A DNA stretch of 64,000 nt, from positions 2,666,001 to 2,730,000 of the forward strand of contig NZ_CP149817.1 of NCBI RefSeq assembly GCF_037935975.1. The letters are read 5' to 3'. Of the stretch, positions 41,268-58,133 are shown piece after piece. The first letter of the stretch is position 1, and every line of letters starts with the position of its first letter. Below the pieces are notes generated by a model. It saw nothing but the letters and a program-made list of their open reading frames with translations, searched no databases and had not been told where the DNA came from. This DNA is from Teredinibacter turnerae (GTDB lineage: Bacteria; Pseudomonadota; Gammaproteobacteria; Pseudomonadales; Cellvibrionaceae). A program made the position numbers and the translations under genes.

Positions 41268-42269
41268 TTACCGTGCCTCTGGCGCAGCCTTTTTCTCCTC
41301 GAGCAAACGATTCATCATATCCGTCTTGATTGAAATTTCTGCTTCCAGCTTGCCAATCGATACCGACGCCTCGGCCTTCCAGGCTTGCAGCTCTTCATTC
41401 AGTTTCTTTAGTTGATTAAGCTCATCCGACTCGACTTTCAGTTCTGAAAGTTTGGTGATAAGTGTGTTAGCTTCTTCTGTTTTTGAATCCAAACTCGCTG
41501 TAAGTTTGCGCTGCTCGGCTTCCAGTTTTGCAGTTGTTTTCTGTATGGAACCAAGCTCGGCCGCGAGTCGCCCGTTGTCCTTGTTGAGCTGTGTGATATC
41601 GGATTGCTTAACGGAAAGAGTTTGATTTAGGGCGCGAATTTCGGATTGAAGCTGCTGGCTGTGTTGCTCATGCTTTCGTTGATCCTGGTCACGCTGTTCT
41701 TTTACCGACTGGCGATAGTGCTCCATCGCTTCTCGACTATGACGATGTTTCTCTTCCAGTGACTCGATTTGGGTTTGCTTTTCAGCTAACAGCTCCCGAA
41801 GTTTTTCTTCGGTTTGAGCGGCTTTGGCTTCTTTTGCCTTGAGCGCTGCTTCGCAGGCTTTGCTCTCCTTCAGGTCAGTGAGTGCACTTTGTAATTCGTT
41901 CTCTTTATCTGAGGATATTTTATTGATAATGGCAAGCGAGCCTTCGAGTTCTTGAATTCGGCTTGTAAGCGACTGCACTTGGTGCTTATGTTTGGACTGA
42001 CTTTCATCAATTACGGCTTGGGCTTCCTGTTTCAGTGCCGAGGCCAAACGGCCAATGAGCTCCTTAATCGGCTGGCTGAGCAATGCTTCGTCATCGAGCC
42101 GGGCCGAAGCCTCTTCCTCTATCTCTCGTAGGTATCGATGGATGGTGGACTTGGAGCCAGTATTTCCAAGCTCCACGCGAATGGCGTCAATGGACGGGTT
42201 TTCGCCTCGACTGACCAGGGTTTCACGCGCTTTGGATACCAGTGCTTTGTTGACGCCGCCTCTTGCCAT
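41268..42269 (-). CDS. KfrA-like DNA-binding coiled-coil protein
   Basis: 333 aa. The first 60 or so residues form a helix-turn-helix of the KfrA N-terminal family (ARETLVSRGENPSIDAIRVE, then TGSKSTIHRYLREIE). From about residue 70 to the end there is a long alpha-helical coiled coil rich in Glu, Lys, Gln and Leu. KfrA proteins bind DNA as filaments, repress their own promoter and help to maintain plasmids and integrative elements. The gene lies directly upstream of the integrase and marks the metal region as mobile. Confidence 0.85.
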   Translation of the reverse strand: MARGGVNKALVSKARETLVSRGENPSIDAIRVELGNTGSKSTIHRYLREIEEEASARLDDEALLSQPIKELIGRLASALKQEAQAVIDESQSKHKHQVQSLTSRIQELEGSLAIINKISSDKENELQSALTDLKESKACEAALKAKEAKAAQTEEKLRELLAEKQTQIESLEEKHRHSREAMEHYRQSVKEQRDQDQRKHEQHSQQLQSEIRALNQTLSVKQSDITQLNKDNGRLAAELGSIQKTTAKLEAEQRKLTASLDSKTEEANTLITKLSELKVESDELNQLKKLNEELQAWKAEASVSIGKLEAEISIKTDMMNRLLEEKKAAPEAR

Positions 42270-42284
42270 GTTTCACCTCTCTGT

Positions 42285-42322
42285 ATATTTCGTACTGTAT
42301 TACATACCATGTATATACGTAC
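42285..42322 (-). promoter_or_regulatory. AT-rich dyad upstream of the KfrA-like gene
   Basis: The stretch contains CGTACTGTATTAC and, further on, GTATATACGTACT, which form an imperfect inverted repeat around CATACCATG. It sits just before the start codon, where KfrA-type proteins usually bind to repress themselves. Inference from position and symmetry. Confidence 0.4.
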
Positions 42323-42451
42323 TATTTTATACCAGAATGTTGTGGCTGAATAGCTTATATCTAACATTAAATAATCAAGAGTTATTTAACGTTAAGCTGT
42401 AAATTGTACAAAACTTCCGCTTGCACGGTACACTTTTGATAAATCACGGGT

Positions 42452-43330
42452 CTATTGATCCCTACAGCGTTCATTAGGGAATTCCAGCTCGATGGTTGTG
42501 TGCTCTAACCCAAATTCCGATAGGCGGTCAGCAATCTCGTTTTTTAACCAGATTTGACGAGTTGGTTCGATTAATTTAGTCAACTCTAAGTGCGCCGTCA
42601 TGACATGGTGCTCCCCGTCGAGCGACCAAAAATGAAGATGATGAATCTCTTTTACTTCCACAAAGCTGAGCAGTGATTCACGAATAGTATTGGCAGTTTC
42701 ATCATTTGGTGCCGCCTGAAGAAATAGTTTAGTAGTAGCCCATAAATTACGTAGCACGTTGATCAATATAAAAAGCGTAAAGGCAGTGGAAAGAATCGGG
42801 TCAAGTATAGGCCACTCAACAAACATCAAAATGATTGAGACTACCAGTACGGCGACCCAACCTAGAACATCTTCCAGTAAGTGCCAATTCAGCATCTGCT
42901 CATTAAGTGACTTACCTTTGGATAGTTTAAATGCTGCGTAACCGTTGACTGTAACCCCTAGGATAGCTAAGCCGAACATTCCTTCAACAACAGGCATTTC
43001 GGGATTAAAAAGTTTGGGGGTTGCTTCAGACAAAACCCAAATTGAACCGATAATTAATACGATTCCATTAATCAGTGCGCCCAGTAAGGAAAACCTGCGA
43101 TAGCCGTAGCTAAACTTTGAGGTGGACTCTCTATTGCTCAGTTTGCCCAGTATCCAAGCGAGACCAATCGATAAGCTATCCCCTAGGTCATGAACCGCAT
43201 CAGCCATGATTGCGGTGCTGTTGGTCAGCCAGCCCCCAATAAATTCGATGATCGTAAAACCGACGTTGAGAAAAAAAGCCCATCCGATGCGCCGTGAGCT
43301 ATCATCGTCTTTATGTGAATGTGTATGCAT
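42452..43330 (-). CDS. czcD: Cation diffusion facilitator, CzcD/ZitB type
   Basis: 292 aa with a strong AGGAGG ribosome site. The N-terminus is His-rich (HTHSHKDDD). Six membrane helices follow, with the zinc-site residues AxxxDxxxD in ADAVHDLGD (helix 2) and a second metal pair in HLLEDVLGW (helix 5). The C-terminal cytoplasmic domain carries HHLHFWSLDGEHH. The family exports Zn, Cd or Co from the cytoplasm in exchange for protons. It is the last gene of the minus-strand metal cluster; a 304-bp gap with no gene separates it from the DUF4124 gene, so it may have its own promoter. Confidence 0.93.
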   Translation of the reverse strand: MHTHSHKDDDSSRRIGWAFFLNVGFTIIEFIGGWLTNSTAIMADAVHDLGDSLSIGLAWILGKLSNRESTSKFSYGYRRFSLLGALINGIVLIIGSIWVLSEATPKLFNPEMPVVEGMFGLAILGVTVNGYAAFKLSKGKSLNEQMLNWHLLEDVLGWVAVLVVSIILMFVEWPILDPILSTAFTLFILINVLRNLWATTKLFLQAAPNDETANTIRESLLSFVEVKEIHHLHFWSLDGEHHVMTAHLELTKLIEPTRQIWLKNEIADRLSEFGLEHTTIELEFPNERCRDQ

Positions 43331-43634
43331 ATAGATCCTCCTAATTCTTTAGGAACAGCGTTATTGTCTTTTAGCAATTTAGCTGTTTACCTTATATTCT
43401 TCGGTCTTTAATTTTCTTATTAAATGTTTGAGGTATTCGTTTTAATCATGAGACATTAGTTAAAAGGAATTTTCCGCTTAACGTAGCTCAATGTTTTATG
43501 AGGCGTTGTTATTCTCAGATGGAAAATTCTACGCTAGTCTTGAAAATCTGAATATTTTTTATTTTTTATTTTTTCTCATTTCTACATAAGACTACTATCT
43601 CAAAAAGGCCGTGTTTTACCTGAAGTGATAAAAT

Positions 43635-44123
43635 CTATTGGCACGCTTCTCTTATGAGCTTCTTTGCTTCGGCAAGTCTTTGTGCAACGTCGTCACGAGT
43701 CAGTATGCGAAGACGTCCGTCTTCTCGTACGCGTTTTAATCTTTTTCTTTCAAGCCAACTGATTCGTTCTCTTTCAGCGTCACACTGTTTTTGTCTCTGC
43801 GCTTTTATTCTATTAACTTCATTTTCATCAACTCCTTGTTCGTCCTGAGTATGTTTCAGTTCGCTTTTATTCGGTTCGAGCTTCGGCTGGTGGGTGTCGA
43901 TTAATATCTTTGTTGACAAACTATTTTCTGGCGGGTTTAAACCGTAATGCGTTACGCCGGCTTTATCCGTCCAGCGGTAGTATTCTTGTGATTTTGCATA
44001 CAGATTGGAAGCAAAGAGCACGCAGGTAATACAAACCGTTAATACAGACAGTACTTTGAGACTCATCAACACGGCTTGATTGGTTTGACGTAATATAATT
44101 ATCTGAATTTGGACACTAGACAT
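43635..44123 (-). CDS. Exported DUF4124-domain protein
   Basis: 162 aa. The start at 44123 has a GGAG site; an inner ATG (44066) sits directly before the signal helix MSLKVLSVLTVCITCVLF, so the first 19 residues may not be translated. After cleavage near LYAKS comes YYRWTDKAGVTHYGLNPPE, the DUF4124 signature (a small beta-domain that begins W-x-D-x-x-G-x-x-x-Y). The rest is a charged helix. The family function is unknown. It sits 89 bp after czcA of the first efflux operon. Confidence 0.8.
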   Translation of the reverse strand: MSSVQIQIIILRQTNQAVLMSLKVLSVLTVCITCVLFASNLYAKSQEYYRWTDKAGVTHYGLNPPENSLSTKILIDTHQPKLEPNKSELKHTQDEQGVDENEVNRIKAQRQKQCDAERERISWLERKRLKRVREDGRLRILTRDDVAQRLAEAKKLIREACQ

Positions 44124-44212
44124 AATTTACACTCCAGTTGTAATCGTGAAACTAGATAGAAATATCTGGGTGAGCATCCTGCACGCCCAGATATTTTTGA
44201 CGTATTGATAAA

Positions 44213-48436
<4,224 letters not shown>

Positions 48437-48437
<1 letters not shown>

Positions 48438-48721
48438 TATTTATTCTCCTTTGTTTTTTTATTAGCATGGTCATCGGCGTGATCGTTATGGTCATGATCT
48501 TCATCGCGATCATCTTTGGTGGGACTCTTTTTGTGATCGACATGGTTCTTATGGTCCTCGTGGTCGCCTTCAGCATGGTGTTTTTTATGGTTTCCACTTT
48601 CTTCGTGTTGATGGTCGTGATTGTGTTCTTCCGCTGCGTGAACATACGTACTTAAAACAAAGCTACTTAAAACAACGGTTAGTGTCGTGAGTGCTGTGAT
48701 AATTGATTTTTTCATGGTCAT
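48437..48721 (-). CDS. Small exported His/Asp-rich metal-binding protein
   Basis: 94 aa: a signal peptide (ending near VHAAE) and about 65 residues made almost only of His, Asp, Glu, Lys and Asn (for example EEHNHDHQHEE). It overlaps czcB by one base. No family was recognised; it looks like a periplasmic metal sponge comparable in role to CzcE or SilE, although not similar in sequence. There is no counterpart in the second czc operon. Confidence 0.8.
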
Positions 48722-48769
48722 AAATTCCTAAGGCCTGATAGTGATCAAACCTGAATAAAATGGATTGAA

Positions 48770-50056
48770 TTATTGATTAAGGGATTCACTGGACAGATTT
48801 TCTATCAGCGCTTGACTAATGAGTGCTGTCGATGCCGCATCGATATGTGCTTGTTTGGTTGCAAGTAATTCTTCCTGAGCAGCAATCAAATCCAGGTATC
48901 GATAGCGCCCATTTTCGTAGGCTTTACGTGTGAGTTTGAGTGCGTTTTCGAGCGCAGGAATAATCTCACTTTCGGTTTTATTCACGGCCGCAATGCTCTG
49001 CCGTCGCAGCGAATAGGCTTCAAAAAGCTGAGCATGCAAACGCAAGAGTAGATCCTGCCGGGCATAATCCACGGCATTGCGGTTTGCTAGGGCAGCCTTC
49101 ACTTCGCCACTGTTTCGTTTTTTGGAAAATAACGGGATAGAGAGCCCAGCGGTGAATGCTGAATCGCCAGTTTCTTCAAAACGTCTAATACCCGCACGCC
49201 AGGTCAGATCACTGCGTCTACCGGCGCGTGCCAGTGTCACTTCGGCATCTTTGATTCGCGCCTCACTCGCAAACACTTGAATAGCTGGTGATGTCTTCAC
49301 TCGCGCATACAGCTGGTCAAATTCTTGGCTTGCGCCAAATGCAAATAGGCTTCCCCCCAGAGAACTAAAAGCGGGTGTGGTATCACCCCAAAATCGCGCA
49401 AGTTGTATTTTTTGACGCTCCAGCCGTTCCACTAAAGCAGCAAGGCGGATTTCAGAGCGTGCAACGGCCGCCTGAGCCCGCATGACTTCCGCTTCTGGTG
49501 TTGCCCCTTTGTTGGAACGCGTTTTGACAGTTTTTAGTAATGATTGAGATAGTGCCAAAGATTCTTCCGCTAGCTGAATGTTGACTTGGGTTGCCAAACT
49601 CTCGATGTAGCTCACCGTCAGTTCACCCAGTAGATCCAGTGTAGAGGCTTGCTGTTCCCATTCCGCTTGGTGAATTCGAGCATCCACCAAAGACATGCGT
49701 GCTTTTCTTTTTCCACCCATTTCAATAACGGAAGAAAGTGACAGTGTGACTTCGGAATTATCGAGTCCTTTAAATGCGCCTGAACCCGCAAAGTTTTCCA
49801 CCTCTAACTCGAGTTCCATTGCGGGGCGCAGTGCGCCCGTTTGTTTTTGAGCTTTTAAAGCGTCATTTGCAAATCGGTACTGATATAGCTGTGGGTTTTG
49901 CGCGAGAGTCTGAGCAATCGCATCTTTTAATGTGAGTTGGACTAATGTTTTCGGGGCGTTGGTGCTTGCGTATCCAACTGGTGGTAGTAAACCGCCAGCC
50001 ACAATGAACACGATCACACAGATTTTTCTACACCCGATAAGTGTAATAAATCGCAT
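48770..50056 (-). CDS. czcC: CzcC-type outer-membrane efflux channel (operon 1)
   Basis: 428 aa, TolC/OEP family. A signal peptide is followed by two structural repeats. The first opens LTLKDAIAQTLAQNPQLYQY and the second has the helix around VTLARAGRRSDLTW and ENGRYRYLDLIAAQEEL. It provides the exit duct for the CzcBA pump. It precedes the His-rich gene and czcB by 48 bp, in the usual C-B-A order. Confidence 0.94.
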   Translation of the reverse strand: MRFITLIGCRKICVIVFIVAGGLLPPVGYASTNAPKTLVQLTLKDAIAQTLAQNPQLYQYRFANDALKAQKQTGALRPAMELELEVENFAGSGAFKGLDNSEVTLSLSSVIEMGGKRKARMSLVDARIHQAEWEQQASTLDLLGELTVSYIESLATQVNIQLAEESLALSQSLLKTVKTRSNKGATPEAEVMRAQAAVARSEIRLAALVERLERQKIQLARFWGDTTPAFSSLGGSLFAFGASQEFDQLYARVKTSPAIQVFASEARIKDAEVTLARAGRRSDLTWRAGIRRFEETGDSAFTAGLSIPLFSKKRNSGEVKAALANRNAVDYARQDLLLRLHAQLFEAYSLRRQSIAAVNKTESEIIPALENALKLTRKAYENGRYRYLDLIAAQEELLATKQAHIDAASTALISQALIENLSSESLNQ

Positions 50057-50117
50057 AACTTGATCCTAAATTAAGTCTAATTTTTCCGCTTTCGCGAAAT
50101 TAAAATAAGGGCTTGAA

Positions 50118-50474
50118 TTAGGTGTGTGCGATCGGTGGGCGTAAGAGCGGGTTAATGAATTCGGATGGGAAGTTTTCGCTGTAAGCTGAAATGGATGTCG
50201 ATGATTTTCTTAAGGTGAATCCGGAGGGTTTAACTAAAACCGCTGAGGTAAAATGGCCATGACAATGGCAGCAATGATGGCAGTCCCTTTCTTGACCTTC
50301 TGCTCCATCAACTAATTTATGATCAACCTCGACATCTTCGTGCGCATGCTGGTGATCGTCAAAAGTGAGGTGCTCCGTGCCTGACTGATGCGACTGATGT
50401 GCATCGGCAATCCCTACGGCGGATTGGAACACCACCAGTGCAAGGATAAAATATGTCAGGAAACGTTTGGTCAT
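50118..50474 (-). CDS. CzcI-like small exported His/Cys protein (operon 1)
   Basis: 118 aa: signal peptide (FLTYFILALVVFQSAVGIADA), a His-rich stretch, a compact DCHHCCHCHGHF cluster about two-thirds in, and a Pro-rich tail (PLLRPPIAHT). This layout matches CzcI, the small periplasmic protein encoded before czcC in Cupriavidus and thought to modulate the pump. A paralogue with the same plan heads the second operon at 58134. Confidence 0.78.
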   Translation of the reverse strand: MTKRFLTYFILALVVFQSAVGIADAHQSHQSGTEHLTFDDHQHAHEDVEVDHKLVDGAEGQERDCHHCCHCHGHFTSAVLVKPSGFTLRKSSTSISAYSENFPSEFINPLLRPPIAHT

Positions 50475-50528
50475 TATGCAGCTCTAATTCTTTCGTTACG
50501 TGATTCTATTAAATGGGTTATCACTCGA

Positions 50529-50675
50529 TCATCCTAGCATAAGTATACGTCGAGCACCGTTTAAAACAATGAACCCAATGATAACACCGATAACCAAGTC
50601 CGGTATTTGAGATCCTGTCAGGGCCACCAGGGTTCCCGCAATGATCACGCCTGGCCAATACATCTTTACCTAGCC
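50529..50675 (-). pseudogene. 3' remnant of a CDF transporter gene with a frameshift
   Basis: On the minus strand it reads KDVLA, a frame shift, then GVIIAGTLVALTGSQIPDLVIGVI and a stop at 50529. This matches the end of the intact HMA-CDF protein at 59247 (NDVLANAGVITAGVLVAVTGSQ, MPDLVIG). About 45 codons survive. It occupies the same place ahead of operon 1 that the intact gene has ahead of operon 2. Confidence 0.82.
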
Positions 50676-50702
50676 CGCTTAATCGGCTGGGAATATTTTT
50701 CA

Positions 50703-52604
50703 TTACATGACCTGGATTCTGGAAAGTCTGGAGCGTATTGTATAAGCAACAAATACAGCAATGACCAAGGCTTGAGCTAGGAGGCTTTGCCACGTTGATT
50801 TCAGACCTATCCAGTCTAGCTCGAAAGTCATAGGCAGCGGAGAAATACCGATGATTGCTGCTTCCTGCAAAGCGATAATACCTTTACCGATCAGCACAAA
50901 AGATAGTCCAACTAGCAGATAAGTCGTCACGGAGAAAAATCGACCAATCGGAAGTTTAACTGAGTAACGGATTGTCAGCCACGCTACCACCACTAAACAA
51001 AGTGTTCCTACTAAGAATCCACTGATAATTGTGGGCGTTTGAGAAGGTAGCGATTGTGTTAAAAGGGCTTCGTAAAACAACACTGTTTCAAAGACCTCTC
51101 GGTAGACCGCGATAAACACTAATAGGGCGATCCCCCAAAGTGTGCCGACCTTTAATCTCTGAGTGACCTGTTTTTGGATATAAGCTTTCCATTGTGCTGC
51201 ATGACTTTTACTGTGCATCCAAACGCCCACGTAAAATAATACTGCAGCGGCAGTCAGGGCGGCCACGCCTTCCATTACCTCACGGCTGGCACCACTGATG
51301 CTGATTAGCTCGCGTGCAGCCCACCAGGTTAATCCGCCAGCTACGAGCGCTGTGATCCATCCCGCGTGGACATACCGGAGGACGTCGGCTCGACCAGAGC
51401 GTATCAACACCATTGCTAAAGCAAGTGTAACCAGAAGCGCTTCTAGCCCTTCACGCAGTAGGATGATTAAACTGGCACTAAATAAGGTTGCGTTAGATAA
51501 TCCTTCCGAAGACAAAATCTGTTCGGCACTATCGAGTTGTGCCAGGGTGGCATCCAAGCTTGCTTCTAGCTGCTCCCGATTCTCCGCGTTTTTAAACTGC
51601 TTCCTTAATGCCATCATATTGGCTTCAATTTGCTTTCTCAGGTTCGAGTCTCGAGTATCGAGACTGCTTTCTACCAACTCAAACCCATCTAAGTAGGCGC
51701 TCACAGCAAAGTGATTTGCCTTTTCCAATTGACCATTTTTGTAAGCAGAGCGAGCCTCTAACAACTTGCTTCGAGCTATACCTAGGGGAGAAGGGGAGTG
51801 AGAAAAAAGCCTGCTGGGTGACGCGCGAAGTTGTACAACTTTTTCAAGCTCGTCTATATCCCCATTAGCTAATTGCGTGGGGCTATTATTGATCAATTCC
51901 TCCAAGGTAACATTTGGTGATTTCGCAAACTCGACCTTAACCTCTTCAAAAGCCAAACTTCCCGCATAAAAAGCCAGCGACCAACGCTGCTCTTCGCTCA
52001 GTTGGTCGTAAGCAACCATGGCTGTTTCATCGATGCCATTGGATATCGCATCGTATAACCCGAGAATGGAACGATTCATCGCGCGCGTTCTGTCGGTAAA
52101 ATCTGTGGGCGGTGGTTCTAGCCCAATACTAGTGGGGCCATCACCTTTGCCTTGGCGGCCGTGACAGGTTGAGCATTGTTGCTGAAATAGAGATTGGGTT
52201 TCAGGCTCTGGCAACAGTTGCCGAGGCAGTGTCGCTTGAGGCATTTGCTCCAATAGTTCAGAACGTAGCTCGTTACACAATTGTTGAATTACTGAAGATG
52301 CTTTCTTTTCCTTGATGGACGCTTCCAATATTTCTGCCTTGGAAACGAGTGCACTTACCTTTGATGCCTTTGCCTGTGTTATCAAGATGCCGGAAAACTC
52401 CAGCATTTCCTGATACTCCGCATTATTGATAATCTCACCACTATCGATTGCTTCTGGATAGTCCACGCCTATATATTCGGCCAACTGAGCCATCTGCCTG
52501 TAGTCTGGTATTTGTGTATTGGCAATACAATTGACCGAGAGTATTGATATCAATAGCAACATTGCTGTGTGAACTTTAGAGCCATTAAACCAGGGAAAAA
52601 ACAC
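50703..52604 (-). CDS. pbrT: PbrT-like cytochrome-c/FTR1 fusion metal permease
   Basis: 633 aa, start GTG with GAGG 8 bp upstream. A signal peptide is followed by a helical periplasmic part, a haem-binding CSTCH (about residue 145), a coiled region, and from about 375 an FTR1-type membrane domain. The two glutamate motifs REGLEALLV and REVFETVLF are present. Length and fusion match PbrT, the Pb(II) uptake permease of the Cupriavidus lead operon. Ordinary FTR1 iron permeases share the domain, but the CadR/PbrR-type promoter directly upstream and the metal cluster favour lead or a related divalent metal. It has its own promoter at 52649. Confidence 0.82.
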   Translation of the reverse strand: MFFPWFNGSKVHTAMLLLISILSVNCIANTQIPDYRQMAQLAEYIGVDYPEAIDSGEIINNAEYQEMLEFSGILITQAKASKVSALVSKAEILEASIKEKKASSVIQQLCNELRSELLEQMPQATLPRQLLPEPETQSLFQQQCSTCHGRQGKGDGPTSIGLEPPPTDFTDRTRAMNRSILGLYDAISNGIDETAMVAYDQLSEEQRWSLAFYAGSLAFEEVKVEFAKSPNVTLEELINNSPTQLANGDIDELEKVVQLRASPSRLFSHSPSPLGIARSKLLEARSAYKNGQLEKANHFAVSAYLDGFELVESSLDTRDSNLRKQIEANMMALRKQFKNAENREQLEASLDATLAQLDSAEQILSSEGLSNATLFSASLIILLREGLEALLVTLALAMVLIRSGRADVLRYVHAGWITALVAGGLTWWAARELISISGASREVMEGVAALTAAAVLFYVGVWMHSKSHAAQWKAYIQKQVTQRLKVGTLWGIALLVFIAVYREVFETVLFYEALLTQSLPSQTPTIISGFLVGTLCLVVVAWLTIRYSVKLPIGRFFSVTTYLLVGLSFVLIGKGIIALQEAAIIGISPLPMTFELDWIGLKSTWQSLLAQALVIAVFVAYTIRSRLSRIQVM

Positions 52605-52648
52605 GATATAACCTCAGGGGTTTATAAGTGGAATGAGAATTAATCTCG

Positions 52649-52679
52649 ATTATAAAGTCTATAGCTAGTATAGAGTCAA
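52649..52679 (-). promoter_or_regulatory. MerR-type promoter/operator for the PbrT-like gene
   Basis: On the minus strand: -35 TTGACT (52679-52674), a 19-bp spacer, -10 TATAAT (52654-52649). The spacer holds an inverted repeat (ACTCTATAC and CTATAGACT, 52656-52676). A 19-bp spacer filled by a dyad is the mark of promoters activated by MerR-family regulators; the arm resembles CadR/PbrR sites. Confidence 0.85.
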
Positions 52680-52728
52680 CCCCTCGCTTATAGATGCCCC
52701 TCCACGGCTGAAGAGGGGGGTATTTCTG

Positions 52729-55851
<3,123 letters not shown>

Positions 55852-56748
55852 CTAGTCGTCGTCTTCAGCTTCGGATTTCAAAATATCCGCTTTGATTAAG
55901 TAGCTATTTTCTGAAACATATTCGGCCCCATGTTCCAGTCCTGAAACAACCTCAATGAAATTGTCGTCGGATTTCCCTAGTACCAGAGGCGCAAACTCAT
56001 AAGCTTCACCTTCTTTAACAAACACGCCTAATCGTTCCCCCAATTCTTGTACGGCGTCTTTCGTCACCACCAAAGACACGTCAAATTCATTGGTATGTAT
56101 TTTCCCTTTGGCAAGCAGACCTAAAGAAAGCCTTAATTCATCGTTATCAAGCTTGACGCGCGCAAGTACGTATGGTTTATCTTCAGCCGGTATTAGGTGG
56201 GCTACATCGGAACGAATAGTCTTATCGTTGATGGTGATAGAAACAGGCTGTCCCGCGCTCACTTTTGCTTGCTTTTCCGGGTAAATACGGAACTCTATCC
56301 ACACAGTATCCAAGTTGGTAATCGTCAATAACCGCCGTTGTTGTGTCGGTTCACCTGGGTTCGCGTGGCGTTGCACAATAACCCCGGATGCCGGAGCGTG
56401 TATTGGATAGCTTTTTAAGCTTTCATTTGACTCAATGGTCGCGATGCGATCACCTTTTTTAACGGTATCGCCGATCGCAACATTGACTGATTTGATAATG
56501 CCGGGGAAACGCGCATAAATTTCGTGACTGTTCTCAGGCGCTTGTGTCACGCTCCCATAGACGGTAACGGTTTGACTGATTGTCCCTGCCGTTGCTTTTG
56601 CGGTAACAATGCCTACCTTGGTAGATAACTCGTCGTTAATTCGACTGATTTCTTCATATTCATCATCATCGTCGTCATCTGCCAAGATGGATTGAATCGG
56701 CGCTAAAACGCCAAGCAATAAAAATAGTGAGAGTAAGTATTTATTCAT
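55852..56748 (-). CDS. czcB: CzcB-type membrane fusion protein (operon 2)
   Basis: 298 aa from the ATG at 56748, which has AGGA 6 bp upstream and leads straight into the signal helix MNKYLLSLFLLLGVL. The frame runs 12 codons further without a better start. It has a short DDDDDDEYEE run in place of the long His tract of the first CzcB. Lipoyl-like halves are IGDTVKKGDRIATIESNESL and APASGVIVQRHANPGE. It couples CzcA and CzcC. Confidence 0.95.
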   Translation of the reverse strand: MNKYLLSLFLLLGVLAPIQSILADDDDDDEYEEISRINDELSTKVGIVTAKATAGTISQTVTVYGSVTQAPENSHEIYARFPGIIKSVNVAIGDTVKKGDRIATIESNESLKSYPIHAPASGVIVQRHANPGEPTQQRRLLTITNLDTVWIEFRIYPEKQAKVSAGQPVSITINDKTIRSDVAHLIPAEDKPYVLARVKLDNDELRLSLGLLAKGKIHTNEFDVSLVVTKDAVQELGERLGVFVKEGEAYEFAPLVLGKSDDNFIEVVSGLEHGAEYVSENSYLIKADILKSEAEDDD

Positions 56749-56803
56749 TGTTTTTCCTATTTGATCCACGTATCGATGGATCACTCAAATTGTTAAAAAC
56801 GGT

Positions 56804-58075
56804 TTATTGAGAGAGCGATGCACCGGTCAACTGTTCGATTAGAACCTGGCTTATCTGCACATTCGTGGCGGCATCGATAAGGGCTTGTTTTGCAGCGAGC
56901 AACTCTTCCTGTGCGGCGACGAGATCTTGATATCGATATCGTCCGTTTTCATACGCTTTTTTTGTTAATTGAAAAGCCTTTTCTAGAGCGGGGATGGCCG
57001 TGTCTTCCATCTTCATCACAGCGTCCATGTTTTGGTTTCGTAGAGACCAAGCTTCGAAGAGTTTTGCATGCAAACGCAGGAGAGAGTCTTGCCTGGCATA
57101 CTGGATGGCGTTGCGTTCAGCGAGTGCGGCTTTAACTTCACCCCGGTTTCGCTTGGTTGCAAACAGCGGCATTGACAGGCCAGCGGTTAACGCAGAATCA
57201 CCGGTATCTTCAAAGCGCCTAACACCTGCACGCCAGGTAATATCGCTGCGACCACTTGCGCGAGCTAACGTGACTTCCGCATCTTTTATTCGTGCATCAC
57301 TCGCAAATACCTGAAGAGAAGGCGATGTTTTAATGCGCGCATAAAGCTGATCGAAACTCTCGTTTTTACCAAATTCGAATAAGTTTGCATTAAGGCGATT
57401 AAATGTGGGTAATGTGTCTCCCCAAAAGCGTACCATTAGTACTTTTTGTCGTTTCAGCCTAGCGGTTAACGCCGCTAGTTGAAGTTCTGCCCGTGTGACG
57501 GCTGCTTGTGCACGCATGACTTCAGCTTCAGACGTAGCCCCTCGCTTTGCTCGTGTTTGTACGGCCCGGAATAATGATCGCGACAGATTCAATGAGTTGT
57601 TAGCAAGGTCGATATTTGCTTGCGTCGCTAGGCCTTCAATAAATAATTGGGCCAGTTGACCCAAGACATCCAAAGTGGCCGCTTGCTGTTCCCAGTGGTT
57701 TTTATTGATTCGAGCATCCACTAGGGACATACGCGCCTTGCGCTTGCCCCCCATCTCAATAACTGATGAGAGTAGTAGCGTGGTTTCAGCGCCATCAAAC
57801 CCTTGGGTATCGCCGGTCCCCGCAAAATTTTCCATTTCGAGTTCGAGTTCTATTGCAGGGCGTAAAGAGTGTATTTGCTTTCGAGCTTCAAACATTTCAG
57901 TAGCGAAGGTGTACTGATATAGCTGCGGGTTACGTTCTAGAGTCTGGGCAACGGCGTCTTTTAGTGTAAGAGTAGGTTCAGCACTTGCATAGCTATGAGA
58001 AGCGGATATACCGACGACCAAAACTATAGCTGACAGGCAAATCGCCCGACACCGATTAAGTGTGTTAAATCGCAT
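56804..58075 (-). CDS. czcC: CzcC-type outer-membrane efflux channel (operon 2)
   Basis: 423 aa, OEP family and paralogue of the protein at 48770 (shared SVIEMGGKRKARMSLVDARI region and ENGRYRYQDLVAAQEEL). Signal peptide ends near SHSYASA. It has the usual place between the CzcI-like gene and czcB. Confidence 0.94.
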   Translation of the reverse strand: MRFNTLNRCRAICLSAIVLVVGISASHSYASAEPTLTLKDAVAQTLERNPQLYQYTFATEMFEARKQIHSLRPAIELELEMENFAGTGDTQGFDGAETTLLLSSVIEMGGKRKARMSLVDARINKNHWEQQAATLDVLGQLAQLFIEGLATQANIDLANNSLNLSRSLFRAVQTRAKRGATSEAEVMRAQAAVTRAELQLAALTARLKRQKVLMVRFWGDTLPTFNRLNANLFEFGKNESFDQLYARIKTSPSLQVFASDARIKDAEVTLARASGRSDITWRAGVRRFEDTGDSALTAGLSMPLFATKRNRGEVKAALAERNAIQYARQDSLLRLHAKLFEAWSLRNQNMDAVMKMEDTAIPALEKAFQLTKKAYENGRYRYQDLVAAQEELLAAKQALIDAATNVQISQVLIEQLTGASLSQ

Positions 58076-58133
58076 AAAATGATCCTGATTAAGTCAATCT
58101 ATTCCGCGTTAGCGGAGTGAATAGTTTGTTTAA

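Noticed and set aside
50521-50793. 90-codon minus-strand frame overlapping the PbrT gene end
   Set aside because: Its sequence is out of frame with the CDF remnant, which explains this stretch better.
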